DNA from: Indolivaga alginatilytica
GTDB lineage: Bacteria; Bacteroidota; Bacteroidia; Bacteroidales; Dysgonomonadaceae
Reading direction: 5' to 3'
NCBI RefSeq assembly: GCF_003201355.1
Contig: NZ_QICL01000022.1
Location: 1-64,000, forward strand
Length of the DNA stretch: 64,000 nt
Shown here: in pieces, positions 41,532-51,492 of the stretch
Numbering within the stretch: the stretch's first letter is position 1
Layout of the letters: each line of letters begins with the position of its first letter
The notes under the pieces: generated by a model
What the model was told of the DNA's origin: nothing
Database searches by the model: none
The model's input: only the letters and a program-made list of their open reading frames with translations
Program-made: the position numbers and the translations under genes

Positions 41532-42410
41532 TTAGCGCTTGTTTATATCTGCTTTGATGTTGTCAAGTAGTGATTCGGAGACCGGATATTCAAATTTCCG
41601 TGCAAACAAAGCGTCTGAGGCTGTAATGTTTTTGTAATCGCTATTGTCTAAATTGGCAGGAAAATTCCCATTCCGTTCTTCCCAGATTATAAATCTCATG
41701 TTGTTATTTATAATACTTTCTTTCATGGGTGAATTTAAGAGAATAGTCTGAAAGAAAATTTCTTCGGAACAAAATGAGTACTTGAATCTGGTTAAGTATT
41801 TAGGATGATCACTCATGTACTGAAATACATATTCTATGGATTCTCGTTTGAGAGACCAATAAGTCGATCCTCCATAGAGAAGAGGGAAGTCTTTGCTGAA
41901 ATTTCTCTTAAATCCTATTACTTTTTGAAATTTAGAAAAACCTTTGATTAGTCTTTCATTCAATCCTGTTCTTCCGTCTAAAAGATCATACATGTTGTAG
42001 CGGGATAATCTGTCCATGCCATTCTCAGGCCATGCAGAATAGGGTAGAAGATGGTATTCCATAAAGTCTTTGTCCTTATTTATCTCTAAGAATTTTGTAA
42101 ATTCGTCAAGAGATTTGATGGGGTAGTCATGCCCTGTAATAAGGTGGAAGTATTTATTCTCTTTATTCTTTATTGCCTCTTTAGTCAGTTCCAGTATTGC
42201 TTTGAGATGGTTGATCCCTCCCCAATTGATTTTGTATTGCTGAGATAGGTATTGAACTTTTTTTAGAGCAGACAATTTTTGGATGTCTTTGGGCGAGATC
42301 GAGCTTTTCTTGTCTATATGAATATATATATTGAATCTGTCATCGAAAAAGTTAACCAACTCTTCCAGATGATGATAATTCTTATATGCTGTGATTAAAA
42401 TAGCTTGCAT
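41532..42410 (-). CDS. GT14-like glycosyltransferase (core-2/I-branching type)
   Basis: The 292-residue protein has the opening AILITAYKNYHHLEELVNFF and NIYIHIDKK (residues 2-35), the INWGG motif near residue 64 and HLITGHDYPIKS near 90-101. It also has a YGGSTYWSLKRESIEYV block near 179-195 and FCSEEIFFQT near 213-222. This matches glycosyltransferase family 14 (N-acetylglucosaminyl or xylosyl transfer). It probably builds surface glycan. It lies 17 bp downstream of the membrane protein 42428-43828 on the same strand. Confidence 0.8.
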   Translation of the reverse strand: MQAILITAYKNYHHLEELVNFFDDRFNIYIHIDKKSSISPKDIQKLSALKKVQYLSQQYKINWGGINHLKAILELTKEAIKNKENKYFHLITGHDYPIKSLDEFTKFLEINKDKDFMEYHLLPYSAWPENGMDRLSRYNMYDLLDGRTGLNERLIKGFSKFQKVIGFKRNFSKDFPLLYGGSTYWSLKRESIEYVFQYMSDHPKYLTRFKYSFCSEEIFFQTILLNSPMKESIINNNMRFIIWEERNGNFPANLDNSDYKNITASDALFARKFEYPVSESLLDNIKADINKR

Positions 42411-42427
42411 AATTTTTACTCTTTTCT

Positions 42428-43828
42428 TTATTTTTCGAGTTGAAAATCAATTCCGTAATACAAAGACATATATGGTAATGCATAAGGTGTGTCTCCTAAT
42501 CCGAATTTAGTACGTGCCTGATATTCTTTAAAAACAACACTTTGGATATTTTTGTTTTTCTTTTCATTTATAACCAGCATCCTTTCTTCCCAAATATTAT
42601 TTATGGCTGTTACATCCTTGTATGCATCATAGAAAGAGGCAAGGAAGCTTATTATACAAAATAAAATGACGCAATATTTTGCTTGTCTTATTAGTGGTGT
42701 AAAATTGCCGATTTTATTGTATAATATACCGAATGCTATAATATTAAAGGTTATCGTTCCGAACCATGCACGTGCCGGAAATCCCGGTGATGCAACCATG
42801 ATATATATAGATATAAACACCCCGATGAAGTAAATGGATAAGTAAGAAAGGGTTGCTCTTCTGTTATTGACATTGAATTTTATATATATAATCATTAATA
42901 ATGCGGTTGCCAGATTCAAAAGCCCTAAATAGTTGATAAAACGTTGTGTGTAGTTTAATATCCTGTATGTAACTAAAAACGGGCTGATAGAGGTACCTTC
43001 GGCTCTGGCGAAGTTGCCCGGAGCAGTAATCATAATAATATATCCGATGATTGAGCCAATAAGACCTAAGTACATCCATGCAGGGATTTTATAGTTGATG
43101 CATTTATAATATAATATAAAACACAGGATCATAATAATCATTGCAGCGGCGGTATTCTCGTTAGTCCACCCTGCTATGAGTCCTCCGATAAACATTACAA
43201 ATGAAAATAGTATGCTTCTTAAAATTGATAACTCTTTGTTCTCATACAACCGGTATGGCAGCAGGAATAATAAAATGATTAGAGTTCCCCAAAGATAATT
43301 CGAGCTACCTGTTATCCATAAAACCGTTTCGGCAAATACCGGTTGCAAGAACCAGGTCAGAGAAAAGGAAATAATAAGAATACTTATGCTATTCTTCAGC
43401 TTTCCTGTAATATGGTAGTGAACCGTTATTATAAAAGCAACAAATCCTATTGAGTTTATAATGTCGATAAAAAGAGAATTATTGCTTAGCAGTAATGCCT
43501 GCGTGATAAAGTGAACGATGCTTCGTCCTCCCCATTTGTAATAGTGTAAATATTGCGACTCGAATACATCACTTATTGAAGTCAGGCGATTTTGAGTCTG
43601 ATAAATAAAAGAATAGACAAAATCATCCCCGATAAGTGGAGTTTTAATGTTAAGGAAAAGAATAAATGGAAAGATAAGGCATAGTACAATAAAGAACAGG
43701 GTATTGTAGGTTGATCTGCTTTGAATAATAAAACTGTCCCAAGAACTAAGCCTTGATTCTAACCGAAATAACAGGTCTTTTGTCCGAAAAATATTTTTTT
43801 CGAATAAAAAGGATATTTTATTTAACAT
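42428..43828 (-). CDS. DUF6056-like polytopic membrane protein
   Basis: The 466-residue protein has about ten to eleven membrane helices. A periplasmic-loop block GDDFVYSFIYQTQ near residue 68 and HYYKWGGRSIVHF near residue 94-106 match the DUF6056 family of GT-C-like membrane glycosyltransferase-related proteins. It is the first gene of a two-gene operon with the GT14-like enzyme, so a joint role in surface glycan transfer or export is likely but not proven. Confidence 0.7.
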   Translation of the reverse strand: MLNKISFLFEKNIFRTKDLLFRLESRLSSWDSFIIQSRSTYNTLFFIVLCLIFPFILFLNIKTPLIGDDFVYSFIYQTQNRLTSISDVFESQYLHYYKWGGRSIVHFITQALLLSNNSLFIDIINSIGFVAFIITVHYHITGKLKNSISILIISFSLTWFLQPVFAETVLWITGSSNYLWGTLIILLFLLPYRLYENKELSILRSILFSFVMFIGGLIAGWTNENTAAAMIIMILCFILYYKCINYKIPAWMYLGLIGSIIGYIIMITAPGNFARAEGTSISPFLVTYRILNYTQRFINYLGLLNLATALLMIIYIKFNVNNRRATLSYLSIYFIGVFISIYIMVASPGFPARAWFGTITFNIIAFGILYNKIGNFTPLIRQAKYCVILFCIISFLASFYDAYKDVTAINNIWEERMLVINEKKNKNIQSVVFKEYQARTKFGLGDTPYALPYMSLYYGIDFQLEK

Positions 43829-43989
43829 TTTGATTCATCTTCTTTTTAAGACTTTTATTTATATACAAATATAAAAAATTATATATTCTTTTGATAAAAA
43901 AGTGCTTATATATCACACATATCTCAAAGAATAATTGTGTTTTGTGCTGAAAAAAAGAGGTTTAATGTTTTTCTCTAAAAAAAAACTCT

Positions 43990-43997
43990 TATATTTG
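43990..43997 (+). promoter_or_regulatory. Putative -7 box of the OmpA-family gene
   Basis: TATATTTG matches TAnnTTTG and lies 38 bp before the ATG at 44036. The -33 region is TGTTTTT rather than TTTG. Confidence 0.5.
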
Positions 43998-44035
43998 CAC
44001 ATTATTACGAATTAACATTAATCAATGTTTTGGAT

Positions 44036-45439
44036 ATGAACAAAAAGGATTTTATCATTTCATTCCTCTTTATTACAAGTCTTTTTTCACTTTCAGCTCA
44101 AGAAGAGTCAAGCCGTACTCTTGTTTCTGAGGAGGTGGAATACGGACAACCTAATCAGACTTATAATACATATAAGACTACTTGGAAAAAAAATAGATTT
44201 AAGGATAATTGGAGTATTTCTATTGGTGGTGGTGGTCAGGTACTGATGGGTATCGACGACGATAAGGCTCCATTCAAAGAGCGTGTAACATTTGCACCCC
44301 AATTTACAATCTCAAAATATTTTTCTCCTATCTGGGGATTGAGATTAAATTTCACCGGAGGATCTTTACACGGATTCAACGATGGAGTTAGCGGTACTTA
44401 TGTTAAATGGAATCACGGGGATAGAGATTATATGGGAAAAGGATACGCTGGTAGACCAGGATATCCGACCTCAACCGGTGTACACTTTTTGACTTGGGAT
44501 CCGCAATGGAGTCATATGGGCTTTACATTGAATGACCCAGATATTAATAAAAGAATTATTCTTGATAATGGCGCCTATAAATGGGTTCCTGGTATGAGTG
44601 GAGAACTATATATGGAGGAAACCAGATATGCTCAAGCGAATATTGATTTTATGGTTGACTTTTTTAACTTAGTCGGTAACTATAATCCAAAACGTTTATT
44701 TGAACTTACTCCCTTTGGAGGTATTGGACTATATCGCACATTTGCCTATAGAGGCGGTATTAATATGTGGCTAACTGGTATTCATGGAGGACTAATAGCA
44801 AAATTCAGAGTGTCTGATAGAATAGGTGTTAACGCTGAATTTTCAGGATCGATGTTGAGTGATAACTTTGACGGACATACTGGAGATGATCAGAATGCAG
44901 ATATTATTGCTCAAAGTACTTTATCTCTAGCTTACAAATTTGGAAGAACAGATTGGGAAGTTGCTGAGCCAATGGATTATGAATTGGTTAATCGTCTTAA
45001 TGATGAAATAAATACACTGAGAGAACGTAATGCTAAGTTGGCTGCTAAAGAGTGTCCTACTTGTCCTCCTCCTCCTCCGGTTGTTAAAAGTGAACCAACA
45101 ACAAGCTCTGATATTAAATTCTTACCGGATCCGGTATTCTTTAGAATTGACAAAGCTATTATCGATCCTACTGAATGGGCTAAGATTGACAAAGCTGCAA
45201 GATACTTAACTGATCATCCCGATGTTAATGTGGTAGTTACAGGTTATGCAGATAAGAAAACAGCATACCCTGAATACAACATGAAATTATCAGAACGCCG
45301 TGCTAAGACTGTGTCTCAAGCGTTGATCGAGAAATATGGTATCAATCCATTGAGAGTTTCTATTAACTGGTCAGGAGATCAAATCCAACCATTTAAGATA
45401 AACGAATGGAACCGTGTTGTTATATTTGTTATTGAATAA
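44036..45439 (+). CDS. OmpA family outer-membrane protein
   Basis: The 467-residue protein has a signal peptide (cleavage near SLSAQ) and an N-terminal beta-barrel region of about 300 residues. A short coiled coil (residues 323-340, LNDEINTLRERNAKLA) is followed by a proline-rich link (CPTCPPPPPV) and a C-terminal OmpA domain (residues 365-467) with VVVTGYADKKTAYPEYNMKLSERRAKTV, which binds peptidoglycan. It probably tethers the outer membrane to the wall. I chose ATG 44036. A terminator follows. Confidence 0.88.
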   Translation: MNKKDFIISFLFITSLFSLSAQEESSRTLVSEEVEYGQPNQTYNTYKTTWKKNRFKDNWSISIGGGGQVLMGIDDDKAPFKERVTFAPQFTISKYFSPIWGLRLNFTGGSLHGFNDGVSGTYVKWNHGDRDYMGKGYAGRPGYPTSTGVHFLTWDPQWSHMGFTLNDPDINKRIILDNGAYKWVPGMSGELYMEETRYAQANIDFMVDFFNLVGNYNPKRLFELTPFGGIGLYRTFAYRGGINMWLTGIHGGLIAKFRVSDRIGVNAEFSGSMLSDNFDGHTGDDQNADIIAQSTLSLAYKFGRTDWEVAEPMDYELVNRLNDEINTLRERNAKLAAKECPTCPPPPPVVKSEPTTSSDIKFLPDPVFFRIDKAIIDPTEWAKIDKAARYLTDHPDVNVVVTGYADKKTAYPEYNMKLSERRAKTVSQALIEKYGINPLRVSINWSGDQIQPFKINEWNRVVIFVIE

Positions 45440-45461
45440 ATAGTAAACTATATAATATTAG

Positions 45462-45497
45462 AACGTCTCTTAGTGAAAACTAAGGGACGTTTTTTTA
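45462..45497 (+). terminator. Terminator of the OmpA-family gene
   Basis: A 12-bp stem with one G-U pair (45462-45473 with 45480-45491), loop of 6, then a T7 run. Confidence 0.85.
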
Positions 45498-45549
45498 TAT
45501 TTGTTTATTGGTAGAATTATAATAGAGGAAAACTAATAATCAATATGAT

Positions 45550-46527
45550 ATGGAAAAGGTAAACTGGGGTATTATTGGCTGTGGTAATGTTTGTGAGAAG
45601 AAGAGTGGTCCTTCTTTTTATAAGATAGAACATTCTGCTTTAGCTGCTGTAATGAGGAGAGACATAGATAAGGTGAAAGATTATGCCCAGAGGCATAACG
45701 TCTCGAGATATTACACTGATGCCGATCAGCTTATCTCTAGCCCTGATGTTGATGCGGTATATATTGCTACACCTCCCAATACTCATGCCAGCTATGCGAT
45801 TAAAGCCATGCAAGCCGGTAAACCTGTGTACGTAGAAAAGCCTATGGCAATGAACCTTACAGAATGTGAAGAAATGATTAAAGTCTCTGCTGCAACTAAT
45901 CAGAAGTTATTTGTAGCTTTCTATCGAAGGGCGTTGCCTTACTTTCTAAAAGTGCAGTATCTACTAGAGGATAAGGCGATAGGTGAGATTTTAACTGTTG
46001 ATGTAAAGCAATATCGGTCACCCAGACTGTCTGATTTAACATTCTCTGATCAGACTTGGAGGGTTGATAAGAATATAGCAGGGGAAGGTTATTTTTATGA
46101 TCTGGCTCCTCATACTTTAGATATACTGGATTTCTTATTGGGTGAGATTAGCGATGCGAAAGGTTTCTCTGCAAACTTAGGTAAGCTCTATGATGCGAAA
46201 GACACTATATCAGCTATACTTCAATTCAAATCAGGAGTTATAGGTAGTGGTCAATGGTGTTTTGTTACCTCTAATCAGACGGATATCGATTCTATAATTA
46301 TTACAGGAACTAAGGGCGAGATCAGATTCAGCACATTTGCTTTCTCACCTATTGAATTGATAACAGAAGTGCTTTCGGAAAGTTTTGATATTCCTTCACC
46401 TGAGCATATTCAGCAACCCTTGATTCAAACAATCGTAGATGAATTAAGAGGTGTCGGACAGTGCCCTTCTACCGGGATTAGCGGTGCGAGAACTTCCAGA
46501 GTAATGGACTTGATTCTTAAATCTTAA
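45550..46527 (+). CDS. Gfo/Idh/MocA family oxidoreductase
   Basis: The 325-residue NAD(P)-dependent oxidoreductase has a Rossmann start GIIGCGNVCEKKSG near residue 7-20 and the EKPMAMNLTECEEMI motif near 97-111 (EKP with the catalytic lysine). The C-terminal substrate domain has GEGYFYDLAPHTLDILDFL near 178. The substrate, usually a sugar or inositol derivative, cannot be predicted. The gene stands alone, with a strong terminator after the stop. Confidence 0.88.
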   Translation: MEKVNWGIIGCGNVCEKKSGPSFYKIEHSALAAVMRRDIDKVKDYAQRHNVSRYYTDADQLISSPDVDAVYIATPPNTHASYAIKAMQAGKPVYVEKPMAMNLTECEEMIKVSAATNQKLFVAFYRRALPYFLKVQYLLEDKAIGEILTVDVKQYRSPRLSDLTFSDQTWRVDKNIAGEGYFYDLAPHTLDILDFLLGEISDAKGFSANLGKLYDAKDTISAILQFKSGVIGSGQWCFVTSNQTDIDSIIITGTKGEIRFSTFAFSPIELITEVLSESFDIPSPEHIQQPLIQTIVDELRGVGQCPSTGISGARTSRVMDLILKS

Positions 46528-46535
46528 ATATAGAT

Positions 46536-46570
46536 TATGACCTTAAACTTCATAATAGTTTAAGGTCATA
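46536..46570. terminator. Bidirectional terminator
   Basis: A perfect 14-bp stem (46536-46549 with 46557-46570), 7-nt loop, between convergent genes. Confidence 0.8.
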
Positions 46571-46586
46571 TCGATATTATTATGCC

Positions 46587-47924
46587 TTAGTTGTTGAAGG
46601 TGAGAGCCTGACCTCTTACTTCATTAACCTGTCCGTTTTCAAAAGCTATTTGTCCGTTTAAAAATGTCTTTTCAATAGAGGCTGATACGGTTTCGTTCTC
46701 TAGTGGAGACCATTTACATTTATATAAAATATTATCTTGAGTGATTGTATAATCCTTATTTGGATTCACTAAAACAAGATCAGCAAAATACCCTTCACGA
46801 ATGTATCCTCGTTTATTTACTCTGAAAAGAGTGGCAGGTGCATGGCACATTTTGTCAACGACTTCCTCTTTCGATATTTTACCTTGTTTAGATAACTCAA
46901 GCATCATCTGTAACGAGTGTTGCACTAAAGGGCCCCCTGAAGCCGCTTGTAAGCATCCTCCTGCTTTTTCTTCCAATAAATGTGGTGCATGATCTGTGGC
47001 TACCACATCCAGTTTACCTTTAAGTAATCCCTGAAGAAGAGCATCCCTGTCCTGTTTTGTCTTTACTGCAGGATTCCATTTGATGCGATTCCCGTATTTC
47101 TCATAATTTTCGTCTGAGAACCAAAGGTGATGTACACAAACTTCGCCTGTGATTTTTTTCTCGGCAAGAGGTTTAATATCAAAGAGACTGATCTCTCTTT
47201 CTGTTGAAAGGTGAAGTATATGAAGTCTTGCACCATATTTGTCTGCAAGTTCTACCGCCTTGGCCGACGATTGGTAACAAGCCTCTGCACTTCTTATCAA
47301 CGGATGGTATTTTACGGGGATATCATCACCTAATAAGTCCTTGTAGTAAGCAATATTTTTTTGTATAATCTCTTCTTCTTCACAGTGGGTTGTGATAATC
47401 ATATCTATTTCTGCAAAGATTCCTTCCAATGCTTTTCGTTTATCTACAAGCATATTTCCTGTAGATGATCCCATGAATATTTTTACTCCGCAGGTATTCT
47501 TCTTGTCGATCTTTCGAAGCTCAGCTAGATTATCATTAGTAGCTCCCAAGTAGAAAGAATAGTTGGCGTATGACTTTTGTGAAGCCACTTCAAACTTAGT
47601 ATCTAAAGCCTCTATTGAGGTTGTTTGAGGTTTGGTATTGGGCATTTCCATGTAAGAGGTTACTCCTCCCGCAATAGCCGCTTTACTTTCGGTGGCTATA
47701 TCTCCTTTGTGTGTTAGTCCGGGATCTCTAAAGTGAACCTGATCATCTATTACGCCCGGCATTAACCATAAACCTTCGGCATTGATAACTGTTGCTCTGT
47801 TTAGAATTTCAGAAGGAATCTCGTTGTTTGTATAAACAGCTTTAATAATCTCCCCTTCTATCAGGACAGATCCTTTAGTTGATTTGCCTTCATTTATGAT
47901 TGTAGCGTTCTGAATAAGATACAT
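46587..47924 (-). CDS. pyrC: Dihydroorotase
   Basis: This zinc amidohydrolase makes L-dihydroorotate from carbamoyl aspartate in pyrimidine synthesis. The 445-residue protein has the metal motif QVHFRDPG near residue 60-67, a zinc ligand region TTHCEEEE near 175, LHILHLSTE near 225 and DHAPH near 303-307. I chose 47924 (MYLIQNATIINEG); the upstream Met at 47951 touches the dispersed repeat. It is a class I dihydroorotase of the type found in Bacteroidetes. No neighbouring pyr genes are seen. Confidence 0.9.
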   Translation of the reverse strand: MYLIQNATIINEGKSTKGSVLIEGEIIKAVYTNNEIPSEILNRATVINAEGLWLMPGVIDDQVHFRDPGLTHKGDIATESKAAIAGGVTSYMEMPNTKPQTTSIEALDTKFEVASQKSYANYSFYLGATNDNLAELRKIDKKNTCGVKIFMGSSTGNMLVDKRKALEGIFAEIDMIITTHCEEEEIIQKNIAYYKDLLGDDIPVKYHPLIRSAEACYQSSAKAVELADKYGARLHILHLSTEREISLFDIKPLAEKKITGEVCVHHLWFSDENYEKYGNRIKWNPAVKTKQDRDALLQGLLKGKLDVVATDHAPHLLEEKAGGCLQAASGGPLVQHSLQMMLELSKQGKISKEEVVDKMCHAPATLFRVNKRGYIREGYFADLVLVNPNKDYTITQDNILYKCKWSPLENETVSASIEKTFLNGQIAFENGQVNEVRGQALTFNN

Positions 47925-47950
47925 ACCTATTATTGTTTTCTGGTTATCCA

Positions 47951-48030
47951 TTAAGGTCTCAGACCTTTTTATTATCCAATCTAAATATAACTATTATTGT
48001 AAGTTGTGGCTTTAAAGTCTCACATTAAAT
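47951..48030 (+). repeat. Dispersed hairpin repeat copy
   Basis: TTAAGGTCTCAGACCTTTTTATTATCC at the start and GGCTTTAAAGTCTCACATTAAAT at the tail. It begins beside the dihydroorotase start region. Confidence 0.65.
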
Positions 48031-48682
48031 TTCAACTTTTCTTTAATATTATCTTATAGATTGTATTGCAAAGATAACCGTTTTGATGATAAGTAGTCCA
48101 AAATAGGGATGAAGACCTCTTTACAAATTGGAGATATAAGTTCTGGGTAAAGGTGACACGTGTTCTTGTTTAATTAATTATAGTATTGCTGTGTGTTTGT
48201 GAATCTAGTAGTATGCGAATCTTTGTTTTTTTAGATAGTTATCTAACAGATTGATTGTCTAGAATCTTAAATTCTTCATTTAAGATTCTTCTACTCAATA
48301 AAATATTGTATATCTTTGTCGAAAGATAAACGAAAAAATACTCCGGTGAAAATATCTAAGTAAAATGGATGGTTATATACCATCATGAAACTCCGAACAC
48401 TTCGGAACATTTTGGTTAATACAATTATCAATTTTGTCAGCTGCAATATCTGCAAATGCACTGGTATAAACTTAGAATTCATGTAATTAATAAATTATAC
48501 AAGTCTTTAATAATTTGTTTTGGTTCATAACCGACTATAGTTGTTATGCTTACTAAAACAATAAAGAGGTTTGATGTCTTTAAGCAACACATTCGTGATT
48601 GTTTATCCATATCTATTTTATACCTACCATCTACTAAATGGGTTTTTAGACCCTAGTTTATAATATTATACATTAGTGCTTT
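48031..48682. other. Long leader region upstream of the ABC-F gene
   Basis: About 650 bases without a credible longer gene. It holds an 11-bp inverted repeat (48261-48271 with 48279-48289), a TATCTTTG promoter box at 48311-48318, a tiny frame (48365-48388, MDGYIPS) followed at once by a TCCGAA-CAC-TTCGGA hairpin (48392-48406), and a dispersed repeat copy at 48525-48597. Confidence 0.5.
48525..48597 (-). repeat. Dispersed hairpin repeat copy
   Basis: Minus-strand copy: CATAACCGACTATAGTTGTTATGCTTACTAAAACAATAAAGAGGTTTGATGTCTTTAAG, with a degraded hairpin. Confidence 0.6.
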
Positions 48683-50275
48683 ATGAGTATTACAGTTAAT
48701 AACCTTTCATATATACATCCCGATAAAGAGAGTCTATTTCAAAATATCAACTTCAATATTTCATCGGGAGAAAAAATTGCTTTAATCGGTAATAATGGTT
48801 CGGGAAAATCGACATTGTTACGAATTCTAGCAGTAGAGCTTGATCCCTCGGATGGTGAAGTTATTTATTTCGATAAACCGTATTATATCCCTCAACACTT
48901 TGGGCAATATAATGATCTTACCATTTCTCAGGCTCTTGGAGTAGACGGTAAGCTAAATGCGTTGCATGCTATTCTCGATGGAGATACCTCAATGGAGAAT
49001 CTTGAATGTCTGGATGATGACTGGAATGTTGAGAATAGAATTGATGCAGCTCTGCTTTTCTGGGGGCTACAAGACTTAGATTTATCTCAACCGATGAGAA
49101 ACTTAAGTGGAGGTGAAAAAACAAAAGTTTTTTTATCTGCAATCTTGATTCATTCACCCGCAATTATTCTTTTAGATGAACCATCTAATCATCTTGATTT
49201 AGAGAGTCGCAACTTGCTTTATCAATTTATAAAAAAGAGTAAGGCAACCATCCTTGTTGTGAGTCACGATAGAACTTTACTGAATCTATTGGAAAGAACT
49301 ATGGAGTTGAGAAAAGATACAGTTGATATTTATGGCGGTAACTATGATTTCTACGAAATTCAAAAAGAGGAAAAGATAAATGCTCTGCAAGCTCAGCTCG
49401 AAGAGAATGAAAAGACTTTAAAGTTAGCCCGACAAAAGGCAAGGGATATTGCAGAACAAAAGCAAAAGAATGAGGTAAGAGGTAAGAAGCAGAAGCAAAA
49501 GGCGGGCATTCCTCGTATAGCAATGGGAATGCTAAAGGATAAGGCAGAGCAGAGCGGTGCTAAGCTGAGAAATATTCAGAATGAAAAATTGAATGATATT
49601 TCGGATAGTAATAAACTAATCAGGCAGCATATTCAGAAAGAGAAAATATTGAAAGTCGATTTTCATACCTCGAATCTACATTCCGGGAAAATCCTTATTG
49701 AAGCAAAGGATCTGAATTTTTCATATACCGAACAGCCTCTGTGGTCTGAACCTTTAAATTTTCAAGTTCGTAGCGATGACAGAATAAGAATTATTGGTAA
49801 TAATGGTGCAGGGAAAACAACTCTCATTAAAATTATAACAGGAAAATTAGAACCTTCAGCCGGAAGTGTTTTTATTGCTGATTTCCAGTCTCTTTATATC
49901 GATCAGGAATACTCTATTATCGATAATGAGTTGTCAGTCTTTGATCAGGTTGAAAAGTTTAACGAGCGGCATCTTTTAGAGCATGAACTAAAAATACTTT
50001 TGCATCGTTATCAATTTCCTAATAGTGTGTGGAACAGAAAATGTATACAACTAAGTGGCGGTGAAAAGATGAAACTCATTCTTTGTTGTTTAGCGGTGAG
50101 TAATAATATGCCTGACGTAGTTATATTGGATGAGCCGACCAATAATTTAGATATACACAGTCAAAAGATATTGATAGCTTCCATCAAAGATTTTGGAGGA
50201 TCGGTTATAGTAATTTCTCACGATCAAAGTTTTATCGATGAGATTCATGTGAACCAAACAATAGAACTCAATTGA
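48683..50275 (+). CDS. ABC-F family ATP-binding protein
   Basis: The 530-residue protein has two ABC domains and no membrane part. The first has Walker A GNNGSGKST (residues 36-44), LSGGEKTK (near 147) and IILLDEPSNHLDL (near 165). A charged coiled-coil linker (residues 225-330) follows, then a second domain with GNNGAGKTT near 373, LSGGEKMKL near 457 and LDEPTNNLDI near 481. ABC-F proteins act at the ribosome as translation factors or antibiotic-protection proteins. Its long leader with a possible small frame and hairpin may attenuate it. Confidence 0.88.
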   Translation: MSITVNNLSYIHPDKESLFQNINFNISSGEKIALIGNNGSGKSTLLRILAVELDPSDGEVIYFDKPYYIPQHFGQYNDLTISQALGVDGKLNALHAILDGDTSMENLECLDDDWNVENRIDAALLFWGLQDLDLSQPMRNLSGGEKTKVFLSAILIHSPAIILLDEPSNHLDLESRNLLYQFIKKSKATILVVSHDRTLLNLLERTMELRKDTVDIYGGNYDFYEIQKEEKINALQAQLEENEKTLKLARQKARDIAEQKQKNEVRGKKQKQKAGIPRIAMGMLKDKAEQSGAKLRNIQNEKLNDISDSNKLIRQHIQKEKILKVDFHTSNLHSGKILIEAKDLNFSYTEQPLWSEPLNFQVRSDDRIRIIGNNGAGKTTLIKIITGKLEPSAGSVFIADFQSLYIDQEYSIIDNELSVFDQVEKFNERHLLEHELKILLHRYQFPNSVWNRKCIQLSGGEKMKLILCCLAVSNNMPDVVILDEPTNNLDIHSQKILIASIKDFGGSVIVISHDQSFIDEIHVNQTIELN

Positions 50276-50282
50276 TAGAGTA

Positions 50283-50318
50283 TTAAGATTATGCGGACTG
50301 CGAGCTGCATAATCTTAA
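50283..50318 (+). terminator. Terminator of the ABC-F gene
   Basis: A 12-bp stem (50283-50294 with 50307-50318) with a 12-nt loop, followed within 15 nt by a T-run. Confidence 0.7.
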
Positions 50319-50459
50319 GAAGTATTATCTTTTTTTCTTGTATGAAACATTGTACCTTTGTCAGAATTTTGGCTGTAAAGCATTAGTTTTCTCTGTTGGT
50401 ATGGATATATCAGGCAGTTATATACAATAAAAGTAACAAATTGTAAAAGTAGTATTGTA

Positions 50460-51362
50460 ATGAAAAGTCTCAAAGGTGTTTTTTTTGCACTTATTTCATC
50501 GGGCACATTTGGTTTGATTCCCTTGTTTTCGATTCCTCTAATGACCGATTCTAATATGGGGTTACCTTCGATTCTGTTTTATCGCTTTTTGTTTTCTACT
50601 ATATTAATGGGAGCAATTTGTTTGTTTAAAAAAGAAAACTTCCAAATCTCTAAAAAAGATATTTTTACACTTAGCTGGTTAGGTTTACTTTACGCAGCAA
50701 CAGCAATGTGTCTTATTTATTCCTATAAATATATTCCCAGTGGATTAGCTACTACCATACATTTTCTGTATCCTATTGCAGTAAGCTTTTTGATGGTTGT
50801 ATTTTTTAAGGAACGGAAATCTATAGTTTTGTTTTTAGCTGCAATTTTGTCATTGATCGGGGTCGCATTACTTTGTTGGAATGGTGGAGGATCTATAAAA
50901 TTGATTGGAGTGGCTATTGCATCCCTTACGGTGATAACCTATTCTGTATATATTGTTGGTATCAATCAGTCATCTGTAAGTAAAATGAATGCTGAGATTC
51001 TTACGTTCTATATATTACTTTCGGGTGCAATTCTGTTTTTGATATTTGCAGGAGTATCACCATCGGGTATTGAATCAATTCCAGACTTTACTGCTTTTGG
51101 GCGATTAGCATTACTTGCTTTCTTAGCTACTGTGGTTTCGGACTTGACTTTGATTCTGGCGATAAAATATGTGGGTTCTACGATCACATCTATATTGGGT
51201 TCTATGGAACCTCTTGTTGCTGTGCTTATTGGAGTGTTATACTTTTCAGAATATTTTAATATGAATAGTGCATTCGGTATTTTCCTGATACTCGTTTCGG
51301 TTAGCTTAGTTATAATCTTTGGTAAGCAGAGAAAAGAGATTTTATCAGGCGATAAACACTGA
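50460..51362 (+). CDS. EamA family (DMT) transporter
   Basis: The 300-residue protein has ten membrane helices in two EamA repeats, opening with GVFFALISSGTFGLIPLFSIPLM. It contains LATTIHFLYPIAVSFLMVVFFKER near residue 96-119 and SILGSMEPLVAVLIGVLYFSE near residue 244-264, the classical EamA signature. DMT transporters export amino acids or metabolites. The gene stands alone between the ABC-F gene and the YiaA-like gene. Confidence 0.85.
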   Translation: MKSLKGVFFALISSGTFGLIPLFSIPLMTDSNMGLPSILFYRFLFSTILMGAICLFKKENFQISKKDIFTLSWLGLLYAATAMCLIYSYKYIPSGLATTIHFLYPIAVSFLMVVFFKERKSIVLFLAAILSLIGVALLCWNGGGSIKLIGVAIASLTVITYSVYIVGINQSSVSKMNAEILTFYILLSGAILFLIFAGVSPSGIESIPDFTAFGRLALLAFLATVVSDLTLILAIKYVGSTITSILGSMEPLVAVLIGVLYFSEYFNMNSAFGIFLILVSVSLVIIFGKQRKEILSGDKH

Positions 51363-51492
51363 TTCCTTTTTCTGTTGTTTTATATCCTCATTGGAATGAA
51401 CTGCCCTTTTCTGTATATAATATAGTTGTTATTAGATAAATATAATTATTTTTGACCTCTGAAAGGTTAAATCTAACAACACTAAATTGAAA

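Noticed and set aside
46536-46570. Another copy of the dispersed repeat
   Set aside because: It has AAGGTC-like words but forms a separate 14-bp hairpin without the repeat's tail, so it is called a plain terminator.
48291-48482. 63-codon minus-strand frame upstream of the ABC-F gene
   Set aside because: It covers the promoter box and hairpins of the leader and has no family resemblance.
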